In this document: positions 52,801-60,880 of the stretch, in pieces
Numbering within the stretch: the first letter of the stretch is position 1
Layout: every line of letters begins with the position of its first letter
DNA from: Pirellulaceae bacterium
Lineage (GTDB): Bacteria > Planctomycetota > Planctomycetia > Pirellulales > Pirellulaceae
Assembly: GCA_023382975.1 (NCBI GenBank)
Contig: JAHDXO010000035.1
Coordinates: 1 to 64,000 of the forward strand
Reading direction: 5' to 3'
Length of the DNA: 64,000 bases
Notes under the pieces: generated by a model
Databases searched by the model: none
What the model was told of the DNA's origin: nothing
Seen by the model: only the letters and a program-made list of their open reading frames with translations
Position numbers and translations under genes: made by a program

Positions 52801-53408
52801 TGGGCGGCACGATCATCATGATGCTCACCTCCGGCGACCGTCCCGGTGACATCCAGCGCTGCGGCAACCTGAACATTGGCACCTATTTGCTGAAGCCGAT
52901 CAAACAATCGGAACTGTTCGACGCGCTGATGTCCGAACTGGGAGTCACGTCGGCCGAGGATGAACCGTCCCAAGGTTCGGCGGACCAGGAGAACGCCACT
53001 GTCCATGGCCCGCTACGCGTGCTGTTGGCCGAGGACAGTCTGTTCAACCAGAAGTTGGCGGTCGGGTTGCTGGAGAGACGCGGACACTCGGTCGTGGTGG
53101 CCCAGCATGGTCGCGAAGCGCTGGCAGCCATCGAGCAGAATTCGTTCGATCTGGTTCTGATGGACATCCAAATGCCGGAGATGGACGGACTCGAGGCGAC
53201 TCGGGCGATCCGGGCGCGAGAACTGGACTGCGGTGGCCATCTGCCGATCATCGCGATGACGGCCCACGCCATGAAAGGGGACCGTGAACGGTGTCTCGAG
53301 GCGGGCATGGACGCCTACGTCGCCAAGCCGGTCAGGGCCAAAGACCTGTTCGATGCGATCGATCAACTGCTGCGGTCCGCCGGAATCAGCCGAGATCAGT
53401 CCGCTTGA
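49857..53408 (+). CDS. CHASE-PAS-PAS hybrid histidine kinase with two receivers
   Basis: 1183 residues. TM1 is at about 15-36; a periplasmic CHASE domain at ~60-330 (AVMWVPRIRPDRR, LFDMSTS); TM2 at ~340-358; then a coiled coil and two PAS domains (~400-520 and ~525-650). HisKA carries His670 in ANMSHEIRTPLNAILGMTEL; HATPase has NLLSNAIKFTERG, DTGIGI and GGTGLGLTI. Two receivers follow with phosphoacceptors Asp961 (LVLNDACMPDIDG) and Asp1103 (LVLMDIQMPEMDG). There is no Hpt domain. It overlaps the convergent ABM gene by 13 bases. Confidence 0.93.
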   Translation: MTNFLRFRNRRSRYLTVILIAVIGGALSFTAFGFLRSNQREFVRTEVQAEASQRIRALENRFSNDVRAIYQLSSFVSESVPGTRADFNRVAQRAVERFPDLKAVMWVPRIRPDRRSLHEEQMQRQGFPEYQIRILDGDGQFVAAEPRAERGDYFPLQFLWPAEVDTSLLGVDLETVPDLQPTLQQSLETNQIVVSLPWEFPHQADKEMMLLVVRSVFHDLNPSDTPQTVLEKLVGFFVMAIGIDAMLDDTLGAYSPNFHVQLFDMSTSKGWEFVCAYDADDRRTWFLPLDSRKTQRAAGLIQTAVLDVPGRTWTLECVPGEKYLEEREGELPMVTLIFGLVLTGLATFYANTLLGQQAKVERLVVQRTAELQESNERLKCEMADRTRAEDALRDSEWRFRSLVETTNDWIWEVDADGIMTYSSPRVEELLGFEPAEILGKPRVDLLDLSQQSSASQNFRQAAEQQRPMMAVEQTFRHRDGRAVVMETNAAPILAADGKFAGYRGISRNITARKQTEEDFAYERFLLNTLLDHSPDFIYFKDAASRYIRISRALADYVGLAKASDAIGRSDSDFFDFQRARQYLEDERRVMASGRSVVNKEEEQEWPDGRVNWVSTTKVPLRDQHGQVIGTFGISRDITDRKQAEAAMQAAREAAEAASRAKSDFLANMSHEIRTPLNAILGMTELVLDTRLTDSQRDYLKMVLVSSESLLSVINDILDFAKIEAGKLDLVPSVFDLRESLGDAVRAFAFRAHAKGLELACRIHPDTPDRLIGDIGRLRQVVNNLLSNAIKFTERGEVVVQVEPQSLQADSVELLVTVSDTGIGIPAEKQRLVFAAFEQADTSSTRRFGGTGLGLTISSHLAEYMGGRLWVESEVDRGSHFRFTARFGLARDDKQLPSSPSARISGTRVLVVDDNATNRQILSEMLRNWGIRVTVAEDARQALVALQTARQQGDPFALVLNDACMPDIDGFNLAEKIREDQHLGGTIIMMLTSGDRPGDIQRCGNLNIGTYLLKPIKQSELFDALMSELGVTSAEDEPSQGSADQENATVHGPLRVLLAEDSLFNQKLAVGLLERRGHSVVVAQHGREALAAIEQNSFDLVLMDIQMPEMDGLEATRAIRARELDCGGHLPIIAMTAHAMKGDRERCLEAGMDAYVAKPVRAKDLFDAIDQLLRSAGISRDQSA

Positions 53409-53701
53409 TCTCCGAAGAACAGACTGGTGTGCCGAATTCCCTCGCGCGGCTGCGCCATCATCTCCGCCACGGCCTCGCGCCATCGCAGGTAGTGCTCCGT
53501 TTTCTGATGATGGGCGAAGTCTTCGGCCGTGCGATACGCCTCGTACAGTAGGAATCGCGTCGGCGTCTGCTCTGCCTGCAAAACGTCGAAGCGGACATTG
53601 CCGGGTTCCAGCCGGGTATTGCGGGCGTTTTCCAAAGTCGCTTCGACGAATGGTTTGACACTTTCGGGTTTGACATGCACCGTCACGCTAACCACGTACA
53701 T
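53396..53701 (-). CDS. antibiotic biosynthesis monooxygenase (ABM/YgiN-like) domain protein
   Basis: 101 residues from the ATG at 53701 (MYVVSVTVHVKPESVKPFVE), with GAGAGG 9 bases upstream; an ATG three codons earlier is possible. The ferredoxin-like ABM fold shows EATLENARNTRLEPGNVRFD and FLLYEAYRTAEDFAHHQKTE. Members include quinol monooxygenases and LsrG-type isomerases that work without cofactors as dimers; the substrate cannot be told. It is convergent with the hybrid kinase and overlaps its last 13 bases. Confidence 0.88.
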   Translation of the reverse strand: MYVVSVTVHVKPESVKPFVEATLENARNTRLEPGNVRFDVLQAEQTPTRFLLYEAYRTAEDFAHHQKTEHYLRWREAVAEMMAQPREGIRHTSLFFGDQAD

Positions 53702-53850
53702 CGGTTTCATCCTCTCGACGATTGTCACAAAGCCCTAGATCCATCCACTACTTGAGCCCAGAACTCCCGCAAAAACGGAACAACCCTTCTTTCAGGGATT
53801 GCCGTTGATTGCTTTCCTTGGGTATTTCTTAAGATACACCGCTACCCAAC

Positions 53851-53880
53851 TTGAAGACACCACCCTGTCGCCGGTACACT
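53851..53880 (+). promoter_or_regulatory. promoter candidate for the PP2C phosphatase gene
   Basis: TTGAAG (53851-53856), an 18-base spacer and TACACT (53875-53880). Both boxes are close to sigma-70 consensus, about 70 bases upstream of the ATG at 53948. Confidence 0.4.
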
Positions 53881-53947
53881 TACAAGATCGAATTTCGGGC
53901 GCGATGAACCGTCGAAAAAGCTGTTGGCATCGTTAAAGGTTGAAGTT

Positions 53948-55147
53948 ATGCGAATTCTGGTCGCGTGGGATGACCCAGCCGAAGCGGAATTGATCGACAC
54001 CTTTCTAAACGTCGATCCCAACGAATGCTACGTCTTCTCCGACGTAGACGAGTTGGATGCAAGTCTGCGTCCCGGCGCGTACGACGCGGTTCTTCTGGCT
54101 ATGAGCTTCCCTTCCGAGGAGGCGGTGTTTCCACTCTTCGAGCGTATTCGGCGAGTCATGCCGGATGCTCCGGTGGTGGGCGCTTGGGCGCCAGGTGAGA
54201 TCAGTCAGGTCGCCAAGTTCATCAAGAACGGCCTGCATTCGTTTATTTCCCGCGACGAGAACGGGGATTTCATCTTCCTGTTGACTTCGATCATGGAAGC
54301 CGCCTTTATGACGGTCCAGGCCCAGCGGGCTCAGATCGTGATGGAGAAGCTGCGGGACGAAGTCGAATCGGTTCGCCAGTTGCAGGAGGCCGTGCTGCCG
54401 CGAAATCTGCCGATGCCCAAGGGCTACAAGATCCTGGCACGCTACGAATCGTCCCAAATTCGCGTGTTGGGTGATCGGCCGGTGGTGATGGCCGGTGGCG
54501 ACTACTACGATGTCTTCAGTTTCGATGACGGTCAGGTCGTGCTGGTGCTGGGTGACGCGGCGGGTCACGGGGTGAAAGCCTGTATGTCGATCATGACGAT
54601 GCACACGCTGATCAGCATGATCCGGGACCGGCGGTTTCCGAATACGGCCGAATTCGTGACGGAGGTCAACAAGCGGCTGTGCAACAGTGATATCATCGGC
54701 GCCGACCAGGGCGGTTTTATTACGCTGCTGTACTGCACGCTCGATTCGCACCGGAACATCCTGGAATGGACATCGGCTGGTCATCCCATGCCGATGATTC
54801 AAGACTTGGCGACTGGCGAAGTCCGCAAGCTGGGCACGAAGGAAGAAGGCGGTTTGCCGTTGGTGATCGACGAAGACTGGGAATACGAGCAGTGTTCCGC
54901 CGACATCCCGGACAACAGCCGCATCCTGCTGTACACCGACGGTCTGGACGAAGCCTTTCCTGAACATGGCCGCGAGGACGAACAATTCGGCGAAGAAGGG
55001 ATCATCAATACGCTCAAGGAGACGGTTCACCTGACCCTCGAAGAAGCGTTGGAGCGGTTGTTCCAGGATTCGCTGGAAGCCACCGGCGGCATCGGTCGCC
55101 ACGACGACACCTCCATTGTTCTCCTCGAACGACGCAGCAATCCCTGA
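53948..55147 (+). CDS. PP2C-type serine phosphatase (RsbU/SpoIIE) with degenerate receiver
   Basis: 399 residues from the ATG at 53948. The N-terminal ~120 residues have a CheY-like layout (MRILVAWDDPAEAELIDTFL ... YDAVLLAMSFPSEEA), but the phosphoacceptor Asp is replaced by Ala in LLAMSFP, so it cannot take phosphate normally. A helical linker (EKLRDEVESVRQLQEAVLPR) leads to the PPM phosphatase with metal-binding Asp in MAGGDYYDVFSFDDG, LGDAAGHGVKA, TSAGHPMPM, LLYTDGLDE and GRHDDTSIVLL. It may control an anti-sigma partner switch; no partners are adjacent. Confidence 0.93.
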   Translation: MRILVAWDDPAEAELIDTFLNVDPNECYVFSDVDELDASLRPGAYDAVLLAMSFPSEEAVFPLFERIRRVMPDAPVVGAWAPGEISQVAKFIKNGLHSFISRDENGDFIFLLTSIMEAAFMTVQAQRAQIVMEKLRDEVESVRQLQEAVLPRNLPMPKGYKILARYESSQIRVLGDRPVVMAGGDYYDVFSFDDGQVVLVLGDAAGHGVKACMSIMTMHTLISMIRDRRFPNTAEFVTEVNKRLCNSDIIGADQGGFITLLYCTLDSHRNILEWTSAGHPMPMIQDLATGEVRKLGTKEEGGLPLVIDEDWEYEQCSADIPDNSRILLYTDGLDEAFPEHGREDEQFGEEGIINTLKETVHLTLEEALERLFQDSLEATGGIGRHDDTSIVLLERRSNP

Positions 55148-55211
55148 ACAAGGTTCCCGAGCAGCCACGTGGTTGCGAGGGGTCTTTTCCGTTTCCTTGG
55201 CCAGAGTCCGC

Positions 55212-56339
55212 ATGCACTACAACAACGTTTGTTTGGAGTCGTTCGGCTACACGGTGCCGGATGAGATTGTGACCAGCGACGAGATCGAGCGCCGGCTGGA
55301 GCCTCTATACCGCCGCCTGCGGTTGCCCGAGGGACGATTGGAATTGATGACGGGCATCCGCGAAAGGCGGTTCTGGTCGACCCGATCACTGCCCAGCGAC
55401 CAGAGCATCGCCAGCGCTCAGCGAGCGATTGCCGCGGCGGGAATCGATCACCGATTGGTGGGCGCGCTGATTCACGGTTCCGTTTGCCGGGACTATCTGG
55501 AACCTGCCACGGCATGCCGCGTTCACCACGCGCTGGGGCTGTCCCACGACTGCATGATCTACGACGTGTCCAACGCTTGCCTCGGACTGATGAACGGGAT
55601 GCTGCAAGCGGCGAACATGATCGAATTGGGACAGATCCGCGCGGCGCTGGTGGTGGGCACGGAGGACGGGCGCCCGCTGGTGGAAACCACAATCGCGGCA
55701 CTGAACGAGAGTCAAACGCTCACGCGGCAGCAAGTGAAGCATGCCGTGGCTTCGCTGACCATCGGCTCGGCAAGCTGTGCCGTCCTGCTGACCGATCGCG
55801 AACTGAGCCGGACGGGCAATCGACTGCTGGCCGCCGCGGTGCGGGCCAACACCGACCATCACCAACTGTGCCAGAGTCATCGGGACGAAGCCGTCGGTTC
55901 CGGCATGCAGCCGTTGATGCAAACGGATTCCGAGCAACTAATGCAGCAGGGGGTTGCTACCGGTGCCGCGACTTTCCGCCGTTTTCTCGGCAACGCGCGG
56001 TGGGACGTCGAGGATATCGACAAGACGTTTTGTCACCAAGTCGGCACGGCGCATCGCAAGCTGATGCTCGAGTCGCTGGGAATCTCGACCCGCATCGACT
56101 TTGCCACCTTTCCTTGGTTGGGCAACACGGGCTCGGTCGCCCTGCCCATCACGATGGCGATCGGACTGGAAAGCGGCCATGTCCGCCCCGATGACAATGT
56201 CGCTTTGCTGGGCATTGGCTCGGGCATCAACTGCCTGATGCTCGCCGTGAACTGGCAGCGTTCGATCGTCGCCGGCAACGGCAACTTTGGGCAGGCTCGC
56301 CCAGCGTCGGAACACCACTCGGTTGCCGCGCCCATCTAA
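55212..56339 (+). CDS. thiolase-superfamily condensing enzyme, FabH/OleA-like
   Basis: 375 residues from the ATG at 55212; the frame continues upstream into the phosphatase gene without a good site. The Cys-His-Asn triad of the FabH group is present: Cys123 (VSNACLGLMNGML), His275 (FCHQVGTAHRK) and Asn305 (WLGNTGSVALP). The SNACLGxxNGM context is closer to OleA (head-to-head Claisen condensation of acyl-CoAs) than to housekeeping FabH, but no oleBCD genes are nearby. It could equally be a beta-ketoacyl-ACP synthase III. It begins 64 bases after the phosphatase gene. Confidence 0.87.
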   Translation: MHYNNVCLESFGYTVPDEIVTSDEIERRLEPLYRRLRLPEGRLELMTGIRERRFWSTRSLPSDQSIASAQRAIAAAGIDHRLVGALIHGSVCRDYLEPATACRVHHALGLSHDCMIYDVSNACLGLMNGMLQAANMIELGQIRAALVVGTEDGRPLVETTIAALNESQTLTRQQVKHAVASLTIGSASCAVLLTDRELSRTGNRLLAAAVRANTDHHQLCQSHRDEAVGSGMQPLMQTDSEQLMQQGVATGAATFRRFLGNARWDVEDIDKTFCHQVGTAHRKLMLESLGISTRIDFATFPWLGNTGSVALPITMAIGLESGHVRPDDNVALLGIGSGINCLMLAVNWQRSIVAGNGNFGQARPASEHHSVAAPI

Positions 56340-56602
56340 AGCCGAAGGCGTCGTGACAAGGTCGCCCGAGCCCATCGCGGACGTGGCAAGTCGCTGCTAG
56401 CATGCCCGATGAATTCGTCAGAATTCGGATTCTTGGGTTGCGGACGGCATCTCGGTCAAGCCGGCTGCGAGCCACCCAAGATCCTGTGACCACTTACCCA
56501 ATGGAGCGGGATACTGCTCTTGAGTCGCTTTGGCAAGCGGACTAGACTTGCCGCTCGCTTCCGTCCACGAATCTGGCGATTCTTCTCTTGGAGTACTGCG
56601 CT

Positions 56603-58381
56603 GTGCGACAGTTTTGGTTTCATCAAGCGATCATTGTGCTCGTAGCCCTGGTGGTGCTGTTCACCAATCTGGGCGGAACAAGGCTTTGGGATCGGGACGA
56701 GCCGCGGAACGCCGGATGCGCTGCGGAGATGCTCGAGCGCGGCGATTGGGTCGTGCCGGTTTTCAATGCCGAATTGCGCGGCCACAAGCCGGTGCTGCTG
56801 TACTGGTTGATGATGAGCGCCTATGCCGTCTTCGGAGTTGACGAGTTCGCAGCCCGTTTCTGGTCGGCCGTCCTGGCGGTCGGCACCGCCTTGGCGACGT
56901 ATCAAATCGGGCGCAAGCTCTTCGATCCGATGGTCGGATTATGGGCGGCGGTGATTCTGACGACCAGCCTGATGTTCGACGTCGCCGGGCGCGCGGCGAC
57001 GCCGGACAGTGTGTTGATCTTTTTCTCGACCCTGGCCTTGATGATCTACGTCTTAGCTGGCTTCGATGCGCGGCAAGGGTACTTTCCGCGTTCGTGGGCG
57101 GCGGTTGCCGCGCTGTACGGCACGATGGGGCTCGCGGTGCTTGCCAAGGGACCGGTCGGCCTGGTGTTGCCGACGGCGGTTATCGGCATGTTCCTGCTGA
57201 TCATGCGGTTGCCGCAACTTCAGCTCATCCCGGCCGCAGCACCCTGGTGGAAGCGACCGATCGGCTTGCTGCGTCCTTTTGCTCCGCGTCACTTCTTGGC
57301 GACCTGTTGGTTCATGCGGCCCATCACGGCGGTGTTGGCCGCCGGTGCGGTCGCGTTGCCTTGGTACATCTGGGTCGGCATGCGGACGGACGGCGAGTTT
57401 CTGCGGGCATTCTTCCTGGAACACAACTTGGGCCGCGCCCAGACGGCGATGGAGGGACACGGAGGCTCGATCCTGTTCTATCCCGCGGCGATTCTGATCG
57501 GGTTCTTTCCCTGGTCTGTTTTCATGGGTCCGACCTGGATCGAAGCGATCGTGCGCATGAAGCGACGTTCGGCGTCGTTCCCAGGCATCGTGTTCGCGAT
57601 GTGCTGGATCGGTGTCTATGTCGGCCTTTTCTCGTTAGCTCAAACGAAATTGCCCAGTTACGTGACGCCCTGCTACCCGGCTTTGGCACTGTTGACCGGC
57701 TTGTTCTTGCACCGTTGGACGACGGGTGATTCCGTCGTATCGCCGGTTTGGATTCGCCTGTCCTACGCGACACTCGGCGTGGTCGGTTTGGGAATCGCCG
57801 TCGCGCTGCCTGTCGCGTCGCATTTCTTCCTGCCTGGCGAGGGTTGGTTGGGGGTGATCGGCGCGATTCCGTTGCTAGGCGCCGTCGGTGGACTTTGGCT
57901 CATCTATCGGCAACGTAGGCAGGCAGCGGCTCTGGCCTTCACGGCGACGGCAACCGTCTTCGTGACGACTCTGTTCGGACTGGTACTAGTTCGCGTCGAC
58001 CGTCACCAGCAGAACCATCTGCTGCTGGATGCCATCGCGCAGCGGAGCTTGAGTCCCACGGTCGCTTCGTACCGCACCTTGGAACCGACCTGGGTGTTCT
58101 ACGGAGGTCGGCCCATCAAACCGTTGGTCGAAGCGCAGGCGGTCGACGAGTTTCTGACGTCGGGGCGAGATCGGTTTCTGATCACCACAAGGAAAGCCTG
58201 GGAGCAGGATCTTCGCGAAACGCTGCCCGCCCAGGCCACGATCCTTGCCGAATGTCCGTTGTTTCTGAAGAAGGGCAAGTTGGTGCTGATCGCCTGCGCG
58301 ACGGAAGACGTTCGCACCGCGGGACTCCTGCCGCCACCCGTCGAAGTGCGACACCGCATCGAGAAAGTCGAACGCCGTTGA
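56603..58381 (+). CDS. GT39/ArnT-like membrane glycosyltransferase
   Basis: 592 residues from the GTG at 56603, with GGAG 9 bases upstream; a TTG five codons earlier is the alternative. The first loop has the catalytic RDEPRNAGCAAEM, resembling the DE motif of ArnT/Pmt, and ELRGHKPVLLYWLMM. About 11-12 hydrophobic helices follow, then a soluble C-terminal domain (about 480-590, SYRTLEPTWVFYGGRPI). Members transfer a sugar from a polyprenyl-phosphate donor to lipid or protein on the outer face of the membrane. The acceptor is unknown. It is convergent with xylA. Confidence 0.9.
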   Translation: MRQFWFHQAIIVLVALVVLFTNLGGTRLWDRDEPRNAGCAAEMLERGDWVVPVFNAELRGHKPVLLYWLMMSAYAVFGVDEFAARFWSAVLAVGTALATYQIGRKLFDPMVGLWAAVILTTSLMFDVAGRAATPDSVLIFFSTLALMIYVLAGFDARQGYFPRSWAAVAALYGTMGLAVLAKGPVGLVLPTAVIGMFLLIMRLPQLQLIPAAAPWWKRPIGLLRPFAPRHFLATCWFMRPITAVLAAGAVALPWYIWVGMRTDGEFLRAFFLEHNLGRAQTAMEGHGGSILFYPAAILIGFFPWSVFMGPTWIEAIVRMKRRSASFPGIVFAMCWIGVYVGLFSLAQTKLPSYVTPCYPALALLTGLFLHRWTTGDSVVSPVWIRLSYATLGVVGLGIAVALPVASHFFLPGEGWLGVIGAIPLLGAVGGLWLIYRQRRQAAALAFTATATVFVTTLFGLVLVRVDRHQQNHLLLDAIAQRSLSPTVASYRTLEPTWVFYGGRPIKPLVEAQAVDEFLTSGRDRFLITTRKAWEQDLRETLPAQATILAECPLFLKKGKLVLIACATEDVRTAGLLPPPVEVRHRIEKVERR

Positions 58382-58385
58382 CGTA

Positions 58386-58406
58386 GCACAGGCTGTCAGC
58401 CTGTGC
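58386..58406. terminator. hairpin between convergent genes
   Basis: Perfect repeat GCACAGGCT (58386-58394), loop GTC, AGCCTGTGC (58398-58406), 5 bases after the glycosyltransferase stop and before xylA on the other strand. It resembles a dispersed planctomycete repeat and probably serves as a bidirectional terminator. Confidence 0.55.
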
Positions 58407-58472
58407 GTCCGTCTTGCCGTCACTGTCCGAACCCTCACGGATTCGGCTACCCCCGGATCGCAGGCACCGTTT

Positions 58473-59783
<1,311 letters not shown>

Positions 59784-59814
59784 GGCGATTCTCTTTGTTG
59801 GGAGCAGCGGGGTT

Positions 59815-59844
59815 TTGTACAACGGAACGAAATTCCGCTAAGAT
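59815..59844 (+). promoter_or_regulatory. promoter and palindrome in the xylA-SDR divergent region
   Basis: TTGTAC (59815-59820), an 18-base spacer and TAAGAT (59839-59844) form a plus-strand sigma-70-like promoter toward the SDR gene. The spacer contains the inverted repeat CGGAA-CGAAA-TTCCG (59823-59837), which would suit a dimeric repressor controlling both genes. Confidence 0.35.
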
Positions 59845-60000
59845 GATGGCAAAAATCACGGCCCTCGGCAACCGGGGGCGAACTCCCGTGGGCGATGCAT
59901 TTCGAACGTTTACCCCGGCAGGGTTGGATCGATCCGGGCGAGTTGAAGATGTTCCACTCGACTGAGGATCATGCCGTCTCCGGATTGGGAAAGGGAAACG

Positions 60001-60810
60001 ATGGATCTTGAGTTGGGTGGCAGTGTGGCGGTCGTGATCGGCGGTGCCAGTGGGATTGGGCTGGCGATTGCCCGCCAGTTTGCCCGCGAAGGTGCAGACT
60101 TGGCGTTGTTGGACATTGCCCCGTCGGTGCAAGCGATGGCGGGCGAGATCCGCGAGCAATCCGGCGTGTCCGTGCATGCCTGCATCGTCGATGCAGCCGA
60201 ATACGATGCCATGTGCCGGGCCGCCGAAGAAGTGCTGGCCACGTTCGGCCGATGCGACCATGTTGTCGTCCCGGCGGGAATCGGGTCAGGCAAGTTCGGG
60301 TTTCCCTTTTGGAACTTGACTCCGGCCGACTGGGACCGCGTGTTGCGGGTAAACATCATGGCTCCCGTCCATGCGGCGCACGCCTTTGCGCCGACGATGA
60401 TCCAAACCCGTCGCGGTTCGTTTCAGTTCTTCGCCTCGGTCGCCGCTCAAATCGGGTCGCAGACCGACCCGCCATACAGCGCTGCGAAAGCGGCCGTGGT
60501 CAATTTCACGCAGTGCGCCGCCAAGGATTTGGCGCGGTACCAGATCCGCGTCAACGCCATCTCGCCCGGGATGATCAAGACGCCGTTGAACCGTTCGGTT
60601 TGGGAAGCGTGGAACCGCCAGCAGCCCGAAGCAAATCGACGGTCGTACGACGATTGGGCGGAAGAGAAGATCCGCGTGGTCTCGCCGCTGGGCCGTTGGC
60701 AGACTCCCGAGGACGTCGCCGCGCTGTCCGTGTTTCTGGCATCCGACCGCGCCCGGAACATCACCGGTCAAACGCTGAACGTGGACGGCGGCCAAGTCAT
60801 GCACAGTTGA
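60001..60810 (+). CDS. short-chain dehydrogenase/reductase
   Basis: 269 residues from the ATG at 60001, with GGGAAAGGGAAACG upstream. The NAD(P)-binding GGASGIG is at 14-20, and the catalytic Ser146, Tyr159 and Lys163 (YSAAK) are in place, as is the Asn of RVNIM. The usual NNAG motif is changed to VVPAG. The end (NITGQTLNVDGGQV) is typical of classical SDRs. The substrate is unknown; its position divergent from xylA suggests, but does not show, a sugar or polyol. Confidence 0.92.
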   Translation: MDLELGGSVAVVIGGASGIGLAIARQFAREGADLALLDIAPSVQAMAGEIREQSGVSVHACIVDAAEYDAMCRAAEEVLATFGRCDHVVVPAGIGSGKFGFPFWNLTPADWDRVLRVNIMAPVHAAHAFAPTMIQTRRGSFQFFASVAAQIGSQTDPPYSAAKAAVVNFTQCAAKDLARYQIRVNAISPGMIKTPLNRSVWEAWNRQQPEANRRSYDDWAEEKIRVVSPLGRWQTPEDVAALSVFLASDRARNITGQTLNVDGGQVMHS

Positions 60811-60880
60811 ACGGCGTGAAGGGGGACGCTCCACCTTTCGCGAAAAGGCGGAGTGTTTCCTTTCTCCCGAGGTACCGACG

